The notes beneath the pieces were generated by a model. That model saw nothing but the letters and a program-made list of their open reading frames with translations, did no database searches and was not told the origin of the DNA. This document shows, one piece after another, positions 1-12,106 of a stretch of 32,335 nucleotides of DNA (its first letter is position 1; each line of letters starts with the position of its first letter). The DNA is from Apostichopus californicus. Its lineage: Eukaryota; Echinodermata; Holothuroidea; Aspidochirotida; Stichopodidae. Location: assembly GCA_020650975.1 (NCBI GenBank), contig JAIPMN010009764.1, positions 1 through 32,335 on the forward strand, in the 5' to 3' direction. A program made the position numbers and the translations under genes.

Positions 1-480
1 GCACCATTCAACCTCATGGGTTGAACATTCAGGAAGGACATGACTAACTTTTCTTCTGTCCCCCACTCCTTCTCCCCTTGTTCCCTCCCCCCCCCTTTCT
101 CTCATCCTCGCACAGCTCTCTGCCCCTCCTTTTTTTCTACACACCTTTCTGTCTTTGTCCCTCTCCAGTTTATTCCCTACCCTGTTCCTTTAATCCTCTC
201 TATGTCCCTCCACTGTTTATCTCCTTCCTCTCCTCTTTCCCTGTTGCTTTCTTCTCACCATCCATTGTCCACTTAATAATCCCCTTTCATCTATCTCATT
301 GTGTTCACCGTGCTCATTAACCTGTCTGTTTTCTGTGCGTGTTTTTGTCCCTTCTGTTACTGTACTTGTCATTTAGCCTCTGAAGAAGATCCTGCTAGGA
401 TCGAAACGTCAGGCCAACTTACTATTACACATGTTTTAAAAGTTGTTAGAAATGTTTCTTTTTGTTGTTTTATTTACAAT
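1..480 (+). mobile_element. Penelope-like element (PLE) tail, probable, in TDRKH intron 4
   Basis: The segment starts with a long pyrimidine-rich stretch (about 60-300). It continues into a block with a hammerhead core at 376-414, then an AT-rich tail ending near ATTTACAATCTC around 480. This arrangement is known from Penelope-like retroelements, which carry hammerhead ribozymes in their terminal repeats. No reverse transcriptase or GIY-YIG frame is visible, so only a terminal fragment lies here, or the body lies left of the window. The left boundary is unknown and the right boundary approximate. Confidence 0.55.
376..414 (+). ncRNA. Hammerhead ribozyme core of PLE type
   Basis: The core strands are CTGAAGA (380-386) and GAAAC (403-407), followed directly by GTC (408-410), where cleavage would occur after the C. 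Helix II is GATCCT / AGGATC closed by a 3-nt loop. Helix I is formed by GCCT just before the core and AGGC just after GTC. Helix III is the self-complementary ACGT with no loop, as in the minimal hammerheads of Penelope-like elements, which are thought to act as dimers. Base 10.1 is A opposite C, a mismatch at the helix II base. Activity of this copy is not shown by sequence. Confidence 0.72.
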
Positions 481-524
481 CTCTGGCAAAAGACAATAGT
501 CACGCAGACTATGAGATGCCTCAC

Positions 525-664
525 CTTGGCAGTTGCAATCTCCTCAGGTGTGCCGCGAATTGTGCAAAGCCTGAAGTCTTTCTCCAGACTTTCCTCTTCT
601 CTGGGGATTCGAATCTTTGCTCCTGAGGCTCTAATGATGCTTCTAACGTTAGCTCCACCTTTTC
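525..664 (-). CDS. TDRKH: TDRKH exon 4, core of KH domain 2
   Basis: It begins in the GKGG loop of KH2 (residues 141-144; the first G codon is split with exon 3) and runs to TPEEIATAK at residue 187. The acceptor is CATCTCCAG and the donor AAG|GTGAGG. A 161-codon plus-strand open frame at 301-786 is only the antisense of this exon. Confidence 0.85.
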
Positions 665-2712
665 CTGGAGATGCAAGAGAGAAATTAACATCCAAAATGA
701 AGCAAAAATACAGATACTTGCATGTTGTACAGTACGACTGCATTGATCTTCGCAAGAGCATCAGTCTTAGAGAAGCAGGTGTGTGAAAACATTCAAAGAG
801 GCTCTGTAAATTTAGTAACATGGAGACTGGTCAGAACAGTACACACTAGAAAGTACCACGACAGTGCATTATCTACACGCTGGTTTCAAAGTAGCTATGC
901 AAGCTAACTTGTGACTACCTATCTCTCACTGTGTCATAAACTTCCCAATGTATTTTCTGGTTCACTAGCAAACAATCATAACAATAACATACTTCAATGT
1001 TCAAACAAAGCTGTACACAAATGTCACTATGGCCAGTATTAACCAAACTTAACACTTACAGTGTCTATGCAAACTTTTTAATTGTTGAAAACCTGGTGGA
1101 AAGAAGCCTGCTGCTCATAAACACCTGGATATCATCAGCTCTACAAACCCACCTAGGGTAATCAATACAGCATTGGTGGTAGAGTTTAGAAATGTACTAC
1201 TGTAGGCTTAGACGAACATGTTGGAGGCGATACATCACAAAACAGGTTCTATTTGGCCTTACATAGTTATAAGGATATGACTGTTCTCTACATAGCTCAA
1301 CCCTCACCTTCAGACCCTACCCACATCTCCCTTCAAATTCTGCTCTTCTTTACTACCCATGAACATATATATACCTGTTCCCCCGTAAAAAACAGAAGGT
1401 ACTGTAATAGATGCTGAATCTCACCCAGGATACGACCCACGGCTTGAACTGGTACCATGAATTCTACTGACAGTGGCACAGGAGATGATACTATTTTGTG
1501 CACCATCTGTTCAGCCTCTAAGGCACTGGAGGGCTTCCCTGTAATCACCAGCATTCTTGGTCCATCTTCATTCTTATCATGGTCCATGAATTTCAGCCTG
1601 GCACCGGTGGCTTCCCTGATCTGAAGAAACAAACGTTTTTACGTTATCAGTACTTGATCTGCGGTGGCTGTGGTCCCGGCACAGTCGGAACCAATAACCA
1701 CAAAAATTTGATGGCAGACCCCTGAGCTTCAGTCCTATACAGAAATACACAGAGAAGCATATTTATTTCTAAGGTCCTTTTACTTTACAAACAGATACTA
1801 CCTGTAACTGGAATTGAATCAAATAAGATTCAGGTCCAGTTAAAGTATATATTCCTTTACATAAATGTTTCTCACCTTATTAATGACACATCCCTCTCTA
1901 CCAATGACTGCTCCAACTTTTTCTCGAGGCACTTTAATTTCAAGACTGGTTTGATGTTTGATGACCAGATTCTTCTCTCGTCTGTCAGAGTTTTCAAACT
2001 CTTCAAGAATAAAAGACAATTAAATGGAATGCAACTGGAACTATATAAAGAAATAACAAAGGAAGTGATGTGGTAAAATTGCTTAAGAAGATTCGATTAA
2101 CACTTAGTTATGCACCGTATCTATTATTGCTAAGATGGCCTCTATTGGGAGGATTTCATGGACAGGATGGTTGCTGTTACTGCAAAGCCTTGTATGTACA
2201 CACGCAGCTGGTTTTGGTATTTTGGTAATGAATCAAAATTTAAAACAATTTTAAATGTTTGAAGTGTGTGAAGATCACATTTTAATTTGAATGGTTTAGT
2301 CATAGTGTTGTTCTACAAGCCTGTTCACACTACAACAATACCTTCTCCAAAAGCAAAAGCAATGTGAAATCTTTATATTAGTTTGGAAGACTTCCTCCAC
2401 TGCAAACTTACTGTACATACATTAAAGTAGCCAAAGTTACTCTTCAGATATTTTAGCAATCTTTAACATGATCTACAAAGCTCTGCATTTTTTTGTACAA
2501 AGGCACATTTAGTCGATAGCAATAGCCTCAAGTACTATTACTGAAGATAACCGTTTTAAGCCCAAAGAACTGTGCCTATTCTTCTACTTTAATTAACATT
2601 GAATTTACAAACCTTCGTCTCTACTTTTGAAGAGCAGATACAGAAGAGCTACAGAGACAGGCACAGCTACTGCTATTGCTACCTTTTGGCTGGTGCTTAG
2701 ATTCCGAAGCAT
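525..2712 (-). CDS. TDRKH: TDRKH (tudor and KH domain protein), 5' part of gene, partial at left edge
   Basis: Known role of the family: an outer-mitochondrial-membrane scaffold that binds PIWI proteins and supports piRNA 3' trimming. Seen here are four minus-strand exons at 2613-2712, 1876-2000, 1425-1620 and 525-664. Splice phases are 1, 0, 1, 0, all junctions are GT-AG, and they give 187 residues. Residues 11-28 form a hydrophobic N-terminal anchor. KH1 has its GxxG loop as GREG at 67-70 and KH2 has GKGG at 141-144, followed by residues RSIIRASGAKI typical of a KH helix. The start ATG at 2712 gives the anchor directly after a short N-terminus, as in vertebrate TDRKH. The tudor domain and the C-terminus must lie left of position 1. 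The gene is divergent from the CEP70 gene, with about 2.8 kb between the two starts. Identification rests on domain order and residue resemblance recalled from the human protein. Other KH proteins lack this anchor-KH-KH start. Confidence 0.88.
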
Positions 2713-2827
2713 AGTGCTCGCAGACTGACTTGAAGAATAGCAAACGTCCTTGATATCCTCATACAGTATGAAGCATCTGTATCGTAGATGTGAAGGAGAC
2801 TCACTCAGTTACATCATCTCTTCCAGC
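2613..2827 (-). CDS. TDRKH: TDRKH exon 1 (coding 2613-2712) with 5' leader
   Basis: The coding part reads MLRNLSTSQK and then a run of small and hydrophobic residues ending LLYLLF, which is a single membrane anchor. The donor is GAAG|GTTTGT. Upstream on the minus strand there is a good pyrimidine-rich acceptor (TTTCTTTATAG) ending at 2828, so 2713-2827 may be the 3' part of a leader exon. That leader contains two very short upstream ORFs (ATGATGTAA, and a five-codon ORF starting ATGCTTCAT). The leader boundary is inference. Confidence 0.7.
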
Positions 2828-5535
2828 TATAAAGAAAATAATTCAAATCATCATATATCAAAATTGAGAAAGCCTACACGTGATAGTTAATACTATGGGC
2901 TTACAAGCCACCTCAAAATGCAAATCTGATGTGATTAATGACCCTGGGACGTATGCAGCATACCACACAAAAAGAACAACTAGTCTAACCAAGGCGTTGT
3001 GGCTATTAACCCAATCGTTGGTGGAATAAACATGGCTCTCCTGTTTATATTCGCCTGATTAGTCTGTGAGCTAAGCCACTCATTAAGCCATAGAGGAAAA
3101 TATTTGCATATATGCATCCAATCTAAACAGAACAATCGAGCGAATTTTAATTGAGCCTGCTTGTACAGTACAAATCTTTGTTTTTTGTACTAAATACAAA
3201 ACAGCACTGCGGAATGAAGGAGTTCAATAACTTATATACGAACAACTGTATCATTCTCCATAAAGAAGGCTGACGACGTTTCTCTGTGCAGTGTTTAAAA
3301 ACTGATTAAACCAGTTAAGTGGCATACACAAGATTTCGAAGTTGAGAGGATGGGGGTGGCAGGGGGCTCCATTTTAATTCCAGAAAAATGTTTCAGTTTT
3401 TTTTTATTGTTTTCTTTCTTTAGAATATCACCATTTTTCTTCCTTATCGTTGTTCCTTTTCAAGAAAGAAGACTAGGCCTAGTACCATTTCTCTGTAGAG
3501 ACAATTCACCATCGTTTAAATTCACATTTCATTGTGGTAAAATACATTGTTTAAAAGCTCACACCAAATTGTTTTTCTCTCTCTCTTAATCAAATGTAAA
3601 GACAGTTGTGCCGTTTGGGCTTGGCCTTGCTATTGTCTACATTGTTTTACTGAATTTCATGCACTTCACCCGGATTAAAAATGTTACCGGATTTGATATA
3701 CTGTCCTGGAACATCCCTTAAGTTTTAAAAACGCCCTGAACAATTTAAATTTTAGCAGTTTGACGTCCTTTTTGTAGAGGCCTTATCTGTAATTGTTTAC
3801 AAAGTTAATTGTTCATACAATACAGTGTAACTAAGGCATATGCAAACTGTAGGTATAGTCAGTATTGCTAATTTCGGAACACTGACAATTTGGGACACCC
3901 CTCAGAAATGCACGATTTTACCATGACAACCTACAGGAAGAGCCAAATTTCACCAAAAAGTACGAAATGACCCGTGTGCAAGTAAATACTTACATATTTG
4001 TCAATAAAATGACGGAGATCTATGAAGTCTGTTATAATTACTGAAAGAGCAACTGCGCCACCAATTTTATCACCAGCGCCACACTGTGGGACTGTGTGTC
4101 CGAAAATTAGCAATACTCTAGCAAAGAAATACCAGTTCCACAATCACAAGAATCTTCTTAGAATACAACGTGAAAACAGTTTGCAGGAAAGAAAGTTTAG
4201 CCGTGTATCGTAATATAACACACTTCTCCCACCATATCAAGTATATTTTCTGGTCATTTACACCAGAAGATATAGTTTTGGGGTGTTTTAAGGCTTAGGT
4301 GTCCGGAATTGTCCATGTCCATGCTACTAACCCTTTGATGTAAACATGGGGATCGAGGGTGGGGGGGGGGGGGTTATATCAACATAGCATCCCCGGATTT
4401 CTTGAAGAAATATACTCACGTTAATTTAACCGACGATCGTTTAAATAACTACCGCCAACGTTAGACCCAAGGTAACTCCGAGGCGTAGGCTACAGATTTA
4501 ATTTACAACGTCTAGCCTAGGCTAACTCAGTTGAGGTCACGACTTCGAGGTTAGAATTAGAATTCGAAAATGACAGACAAGACTGATTTTGTCGATCTTA
4601 CACTTTTTGCGTCTGATGACTTCTTATAAGGACGTCCTGTAAAACTTTACATAGATATTTCAAGTCTTGTCGTTTGGAGTCCAATTCAGTTTACGGAACT
4701 ACTGTAACCACATGCGAGGCAATCAGCTGTTGGTACAGCTCTGTAGTGTATGTTTTTGTCAGGGTTAACACCACCGGTAGTTACTTCCTTTTGACGTAAA
4801 CTGTTCAGAAACTTCTTTGCGCATGTATGACTTGGTACGGTCAAACTTACTGAAATGATTCCTCCAAACAGATACCGATCTAGATACATAATCTAGACAA
4901 AGTTTGGTATATGGATGTGGTAACTCAATTGAAAAAAAGCCTGCAGCGGTAATTTCGAAAAAAGCTCGTCATAAGTGAACAAATGTGGGCATTTTCAAGC
5001 TATTCGCTCTGTTTTATTCATTGTAAAAGACTAGAACAACCGATTTAGTATCTTTAAGATTTGTCGTTACGACCTTAATTAGTCTTACACTAAACAGGGC
5101 TAGGCCTAGGACAATGTTACTGATGTCATTAGGTACTGTACGCCTATAGCCTAGGCCTATATTATATTTTTGTGCTTCACATTCAACCTCAGTTGTTCAA
5201 ATACTCATTTCACAAGCATTCTACTGCAGCTAAGCCTAGGAGCATGTAATTTAACAGATCCCAAGTGCGTTGTGTAAAACCAAGCACTTTTGAGAACCAT
5301 ATGTGTAATGTAAATTACATTTCTAATTCTAGTGTGCACACAGCTAGTCTAAGCTCAAGCTTTTACAAAATTTGTTAGGTCTTCCCAAACAAACCAAAAA
5401 GAAGAAAGGAAACAACAGATTTTCCAAAGTAATATTATCTTTTGGGAAGTTTTCATAGATTCACATATCTTAAACATATTTTTTCTTCTTTATTTTATCT
5501 TTGATAGTATCCTACTCTGAGGAGCCTAAGTAGCC
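2828..5535. other. Gene-free interval between divergent TDRKH and CEP70
   Basis: No conserved coding segment is seen on either strand. The interval should contain both promoters and possibly non-coding first exons. Visible features are a G-run at about 4359-4374 and several copies of the palindromes CCTAGG and TAGGCCTA (around 3475, 4515, 5100, 5150, 5235). A 19-codon open frame at 4570-4629 is not supported as a gene. No TATA box can be assigned with confidence. Confidence 0.6.
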
Positions 5536-6835
5536 ATGGAAGATAAGACAGGTAGAAGAAAAATTCTCATTACTCAGGTATGGGCCATTCAGTTGATTTG
5601 CATGCAATGTCATCCACCAAAAATAATGCATACTGCAAGACAGTTCTGACTCGTTTTATACTGGCAAGAAATTTCTTTGAGAAGATTTGCATGGTTTTAA
5701 ACTTGTTTTTGTGACTGTTTCCAATATAACACAGTGTGGTTAGTCACATCTGATGATGTAATTTCTTTCAATCTCCTCACAGAAAGACTTGAAAGGATTG
5801 CATAAGCTGAGCAGGTCCCTTATTAGAGACTTGCAAGAGTTACGGAAGGACCCTCGTTTGAATAGGTAAATGAAGAATTGGTGTGAGATTTGTGTTTTTC
5901 CTTTTTTGTAACCTTTTAGAATTTTTTTTTTGAACAGTGAGCTTCAATTCATATTTTTTTCTCACATGGACAAAATTTTAAGCCAAGGTGCATGGTGAAG
6001 CAAATTAAAAGTTACTGCACATGTATAATAACAAAAGCAAAACTAGTTTATCAGAATAAGTGGCCATTAGGAAATCATCATCATTAAAGACAGAGAGAAA
6101 AATAATGTAATAAAGGATGTTTGAAAAAATTCTGTAACTATTTTATAGGTAATTATAAGCATATGCCTTTGTTTAGGAAAGATGAAATTGTGCACCAGTT
6201 GGATGAAGCCCTACAAACTGCAAGAGAGACAAAGGAGACCTTGAGAGAATTGTACATCAGGTAATATATCTAATTAACACCTTCTCTAACATTTATACAG
6301 CTTGTTCTTCATTCCATTTCAAGTTTATTTTCACTTTGTACATGTATGGTAATAAAAACGAAAAAGAATGTAAAATATCTCATCTCATAGTGGCACTTCT
6401 TGAAATCAGGCATTGAGAAAATTATGTAAAAATTTTCTGTATAGTATTGTCCCAGAAAAATAGATTAACAACTCCTATAATTCCCTGTTTTTGCATGTTT
6501 GGAATGGGATACAGTTGTTACTGGACATCATAAGATAGACAAAATCATATCATCTTTCTTTTTTTTTGCTCCACCAGAAGCACTACTTGGTTGGCTTTCT
6601 TGCACATACTATGTATTGAGCATTGTAACAGTCAATGGAATTTAAGTAGTTTAACGATGAAATGCAGCTGGTCGCTTTAAAGAAGCTTTTTGTTTTCAAT
6701 GTTGCATGATAGTTGATGTAACAGTGATCATTAAAGGATCGATAACGTACCTTAAAAGTTGCACCAGGCATAATTAAATCTGGCATAGAATGCAAAACGT
6801 TACAACTGAAACTGAAAGAATTAAATATAATATTA

Positions 6836-6866
<31 letters not shown>

Positions 6867-9800
6867 TTTTTTTTTGGACAGAGATTCAATTTGTTCAAAG
6901 CAAAATGTCAGTAGCAAGTCAACACAAACGGTCTCTAAGAAGAAAGAAGCTCCAAGTGGGCCTCACTCCAAGCAATGGGATAGAGTAGGGCAGGTAGTTA
7001 TTTGAGTACCTTGTATCCAGGATATTAGACTTGTAATGTTAATGAAAGAAACGGAGATGAAGACTCCTTTAGGTCATTTAAATGATAAATTAGTACGATC
7101 AAAAGTATAAAAATCAAGAAGACACATAGATGTGGGCCCAAAAAGTTGGAAGGTTTGTGTTTTTTTTCTTTGTTGAATTTATATATTGTAAAGGTCTGCC
7201 ACTCTGCCAGTGGGGAGGGGGAGGTTGGTAATGGGAAGGTGATTGTGTGTACATTCCCATGATCAAGCATATTTTCTTCAATGACGAGTAATTCACAGAA
7301 TTAGGTAACATGTTTTGACAGAAATTTCTTAATTAAGGAGTTATTACACAGACAAAATACAATGTAAATTAATGTACTTCTCTAGCACTACTCCATTCAT
7401 GTCAGAAACACTTGCTTAATGAAACTATTTCATGATTGCTTTACAAATAATTTTACCAAAAGTTATACCTGTACCTGATGTTCAACCTTAAGACTCCGTT
7501 TTTAAATTATTCAGCACTTACATTGATGCCTCACATCTAGTGTAAGTTTAAACTTCCACTTTTGTAGTTTTTGTGTTGTTGTTAATCTTAATTCAGGGAA
7601 GGAAATCCTGGAGATATATAAAAAAAAAATTGGGGGGGGGGAAGCTGACTAGTAATTGGTGATTAGGAAAACTACATGCTGAATCAGACAAAATGATTTT
7701 CTTTCAAAGTGAGAACCTGAAGTGAAGATTGACATGGAATTGATGTTAAGACACAAAACATTGTTGATATTTATCCCATTTCTATTTTGCACCATTTTCT
7801 GTTCATTTTGTAGATGGTTAATCAACTCAATCGGACAGTATCTTATGGTTCTGGTAGGTTGGATGTTCCTTTAATAAACGAGAGTGTATCTCACCGATAC
7901 CATGAGTGGTGGTGTGAACAATCAAATCAACATTTAGTACCCACCATAAGACATTGGTTGGACCTCTGGGCCTCTGAGAGAGAAGCGCAAGCAGAAATGA
8001 CAGAGTTGCAGAAGTTAAAGGTGCGTAAAGGGTGATTGATTTTCTTTTCTGAGAACCTGAAATTCAGTTACTCTTGATGCATATTAAATGATTTTTGTTG
8101 GGAGTTTTGTTTAAATGTTTACCGTAGCAGTTTTCAGGAGAGTATCTAACAATGTCAAAGTTTTCCTTCATTTTCTCGGATTTGAAGATAGTTTGAAGAA
8201 AGTATGTCCAATATACAGTACGTGTCGTATGAAAGCTTTTAAACTGTATATATCTGAATAATTGATGATATTTCTTTTAGGAGTATCAAGATATGTAGCA
8301 CCTGATTATGTAATTCACATGTTATTTTTTCTTATGTACTCATACAAAGAATTCTTGGGTATGATATTATTATTCAAAGGAAAATGAGTCAGAATGTAGA
8401 GTTAAGAAGAAGTCAACGGAAGCAGAGGAAATGGTGGCTCACTTCCAGAAGTTATTCGATGTCCCTACGAGAGATGGCGTCTTCACAAGGCTGAACGATG
8501 TATACAACAGACTTGGGGAGCTTATGAATGTCCTTCATGTTTTAAAAGATATTTTGGGTTTAGGTGAGATCTTAAAAGATGATAACATTCATTTTTGCAG
8601 AAAGTAGCTTCATACGGACACTTTTAGGAAGGTTTAATTTTCCAATCAAGTGTTGTAGCATGAATTGTCAAACTTTCTTCAGAAATGGGAGTATTCATCT
8701 ATGATTGGTACAAGAATTTCTCTTATCTATTGAAAGGGCTACCTTTGCACAATGAAGACAATGGTATTTTCAATTTCAAGATAATAGCGTCACTGTATAG
8801 CATTAACAAACATGACTCTCACCTTTGTATTATATCTTAATCGATAGATAAAGATGAGCCAATCAGCAGGGTTGTGTCTGTAGTGAACAAGTTATGTGAT
8901 CTCCATTCTGGTTCATCAACAAATCTCCTGAGATATTTACTCCAGGCTGATGATCTCGACAGGTTTGTTGGTCCCTAAAATATTTATGTTCTATGCAGAG
9001 AAATGAGGCTCAATATGTAACATACTTGTGTGGCGTGATTTCGATTGTGGCATGATTGTGATTGCATGATTGTGATTGCATGATTGTGATTGCATGATTG
9101 TGATTGCATGATTGTGATTGTGAAGTAGGCAAAAGGAGCGCATTAATTTGAAGATGAATTTGTGTGTGTTTATATGTGTATAGTGCATAAAGCTGATAAC
9201 TCAAAAAGAACATGACAGTTATACTTCATTATGCTCATCCATCTTAGTGACTACATCAGCCCTTTTTTTGCATGAGACCAAAGGTCATCTGATGTCCCTA
9301 GAGGTCAAAAGTTGGAGAAGTACTATTAATAAGATGACTTTGCACATTGTAATAATCTAAGAATTGGGTAGAGAATAATGATCCTGAAAAGTGAAAACAT
9401 AGGAAATATGATAGAAAGTTTATCTTTAGCAATAGTGACTTTAGTACCATGTTCTAATGTGGACTGGATTGGCGAAAAGGGTTTTCAGTTAAGAATGGGG
9501 GCGCTAAACTGGAAGGAGTTGGATCGATGTAATGAAAAAATTACCCAACTATACTAACTTATATCCCAAAGAGCAATGCTCCCACCTAGTCATTTCATGC
9601 GGCGGCTGATTTGTACAAATTAATTCTGAACTATCTTTTCGTTATTTGTAGAATGGTTCTGAGGATTGATGCTTACAACAAGTTTTTTCCTGTGTTTGAG
9701 AGAGTCGCCAAAGAACTGATGGACATTCTAGGTAAGTTCAGGCCACAATACATCACAGGGGATCATAATGGCACAGAGATATATGAAGTTATTGTTCAAG

Positions 9801-10027
9801 GTTTGTTCTCCTGTGTGGCTGCAAATATTTTCTCTGCTCATATCCTTGATATTAGAATCACCATAAAAATGATTCTCCTTGAGTACTTCTTACTTGTCTT
9901 CATCAAATTCTAAGTTGTGAAAGTTGTGATTGTTTACTCATCATTTTTTTCCTCCTTACCTATAGAGGTAGACAGTCTAACTCATTTGATACCAGCTGTG
10001 AAGGCGCTTAAGCTCCTACAACCATGA
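5536..10027 (+). CDS. CEP70: CEP70 (centrosomal protein 70), short form
   Basis: In vertebrates this protein sits at the centrosome, binds gamma-tubulin and helps organise microtubules and cilia. Nine plus-strand exons have consistent phases: 5536-5577, 5783-5865, 6177-6260, 6882-6993, 7814-8020, 8380-8563, 8848-8962, 9652-9731 and 9966-10027. They give 322 residues. The C-terminal half matches human CEP70 from memory: HFQKLFDVP, then a VYxRLGE block in the TPR-like region, VVNKLCDL, FFPVFERVAKELMDIL, and the end IPAVKALKLLQP. An in-frame TAA lies 9 nt before the ATG, which supports this start. Human CEP70 is about 600 residues. The N-terminal coiled-coil half has no counterpart here, and I could not find exons for it upstream before the divergent TDRKH. 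The exon 6 acceptor (TTCAAAG) has a weak pyrimidine tract. Confidence 0.85.
6829..6876 (+). repeat. TTA microsatellite plus T-run at a 3' splice site
   Basis: About ten TTA units are followed by a run of T, ending five bases before the exon 4 acceptor CAG of CEP70. The repeat therefore forms the pyrimidine tract of that splice site. Confidence 0.85.
6882..6993 (+). CDS. CEP70: CEP70 exon 4, with candidate LC8-binding motif
   Basis: It encodes residues 70-107, a low-complexity linker. The peptide KSTQT at residues 82-86 fits the TQT-type motif recognised by dynein light chain LC8 (DYNLL). Binding is inference. The acceptor is preceded by a TTA microsatellite and a T-run that together act as its pyrimidine tract. 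Confidence 0.75.
8380..8563 (+). CDS. CEP70: CEP70 exon 6, start of the conserved C-terminal (TPR-like) region
   Basis: It encodes residues 177-238, including MVAHFQKLFDVP and a DVYNRLGELMNVLHVL helix pair. These correspond to the best conserved block of vertebrate CEP70 around its TPR region. The donor is TTAG|GTGAGA. This exon gives the strongest identification of the gene. Confidence 0.85.
9050..9122 (+). repeat. 14-bp minisatellite in CEP70 intron 7
   Basis: About five head-to-tail units of TGATTGTGATTGCA. Open frames of 65 and 67 codons on the minus strand over this array are repeat artefacts. Confidence 0.9.
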
Positions 10028-10394
10028 GGTCTGTCGAACCGAGGAAAAGGGGACAGGGTTGCAAAAGGTTCACCGTGTCGTCACATGCTATACCACCCCA
10101 TGAAAAGGAGCTGAACTTGGGAATAAAAGTGTGGGAGCACATTCATATCATGGAGATGATATCACCAAATATATGAATTTGCATCGACATCTAGTTTTAC
10201 TATTGTTGCAACAGAGCCAAGAAAGAGTCTGTATCTTGTCAAATATTAATGTATTAGAATGCAATTTTTATTTCATGTTCTTTTTCGGGTGTCATTGTTT
10301 TTGGTGATTTATTAATTGTTCAGTTTAGGTACAGCTAGGTACAACAGCATGTATTCCTTCCTCTTCTAAAGAGAAATGTAAATGTTTATAACTT

Positions 10395-10400
10395 AATAAA
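10395..10400 (+). terminator. CEP70 poly(A) signal AATAAA
   Basis: Canonical AATAAA 368 nt after the CEP70 stop codon. A second AATAAA at 10546-10551 is an alternative. Confidence 0.55.
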
Positions 10401-12100
10401 CAAGTCCTATCCCGAGCCTATAGTGAAGTGCCTTATTTTCATTTTTAAGGTGTAACCCTCACATTTTCATTCCTTTTCAATTTGCATTTTAATACCTGGC
10501 TATGTTTCAATATTTTGTTCCATTCTCAAAGGACTGGATTGTGTGAATAAAAATTGAATACAATTTGCAAGAAAAAAATGACATCAACTTCTATAATCTA
10601 TTCTTTACCATTTATTCTCATATAAGTTTTACTTTCTTGAATACGGTTCCATAATATTCACACAATTTTTAATAAAAGCTCAATAATAATATTTCCATGT
10701 AAAAAAAGAGGGAACCTTGCCAAAATCCCATAATTAATAATTCAGCATGTAACATAAAAATGGCTATACTCTGATCACCTTTGAATGTATTTACAAAGAA
10801 AGTCTGACAAAAATTCATCCAATATACAAGAAATATTGCAACAATTTGGGGATGCAAATACAGATCACTACAGCTCCAAATATAAATATTTACAAGATTT
10901 TCCACTTTAATTAACCAGTAAAGTTGACATATATTTTTTTCCACTTTGATAGTTGTTTTTTTAGTTTAAAGGAACTATGCCCTCAGCATGATTCCACTCC
11001 CTCTATGATCCTCTTCCTGCTTAAACATTTAACAGTAAAATAATATTCAGTCAGCACTTTGTGAAACTACTGGAGTTTTACATTGTTAAATGGCTGGTAC
11101 CTTTGATGATAAGTAAACAAGATAACAGATGGAATTGCTTATAACATGCAGAGATATTTTCTCCTTTTTATCACAACATGCGGTAGGCTTTCCTATAAAT
11201 ACTGTAAATACAACATCCACGTTAATACTGTACATCTAGGTAACATGTACAGTACTTTAATCCCAATGACTCTCTCTCCCTCCCCTAGTGTTTCCACTAA
11301 GCCTGTATGACACAATTACTTGCCGAATTGACACACTGATGTTCCAATGAAAACATTAAGAAAGAGGGTTTCATGTGCTCCTGAATTGATCATATGTAAA
11401 TGACCTATTACATGCCAGATATTCAGCAAGACAAAGCAGACACATTTCAAAGGCATGGGGTTCAGAACAAAAGTTGCAAAATTACTGTAAATCATATCCA
11501 ACTTATGGTCAGAAATAAATAACATACACTGTTTGACATTGCACACACTACACTATGTTGGTTAGCAGTGCATTCAATGCTGTGTACATAACATTTAACA
11601 CACGTGCGATAACTGCAAGGTTGAATTTATAATATTGCCTACAATATCCAAATTTAAAATAGGCTATCTTTAACCTAGTCTGCCAAATGTGACCAATTTT
11701 GAATTAGACTATTGTTTTTCTTAAAAACTAATTTGGCCATAATATCAATCAAAAAGGCCTTTAGTGAACAAGATCATAATTTGAATGAAAAGAGCTGTTA
11801 TATTCAGCCTCAGCATAAGTTCCAATGCGATGATTATAAATTGGCTGCATTTACTGCTTATTCTCAGTTGGCTTCAGACTTACGAAATCAAAAATGCTTT
11901 CCTAGTACATAATACATTCATGAAACTTTAAGCAACTTTCCTTCTCAAAGGAATTTATCTTCCTTGTACTTCTTATTACTTGAGGCAACTCCCTGCATGC
12001 ACCTCTTTCAAACACAAAACTAATATTTAATGCAGAAGTAGTTTCGGGATTCTGTTGCTGCAACCATTTCATGACTTTTCCTCAAAATGTCACGAATGGA

Positions 12101-12106
12101 TTTATT
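12101..12106 (-). terminator. Candidate USP8 poly(A) signal
   Basis: AATAAA on the minus strand, 255 nt after the USP8 stop codon. An alternative lies at 10611-10616. Which one is used cannot be told from sequence. Confidence 0.4.

Noticed and set aside
301-786. 161-codon plus-strand open frame
   Set aside because: It is antisense to TDRKH exon 4 and to the Penelope-like tail; the minus strand has KH2 with correct splice sites.
4570-4629. Short open frame starting MTDKTD, resembling the CEP70 start MEDKTG
   Set aside because: Only 19 codons with a stop and no good donor; the similarity covers a few residues and is likely chance.
5743-5765. TGATGATG motif in CEP70 intron 1 as a snoRNA C box
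   Set aside because: No D box with a terminal stem at a suitable distance.
10669-11912. Several 60-90 codon open frames between CEP70 and USP8
   Set aside because: AT-rich composition without domain features; the region is best explained as 3' UTR or intergenic.
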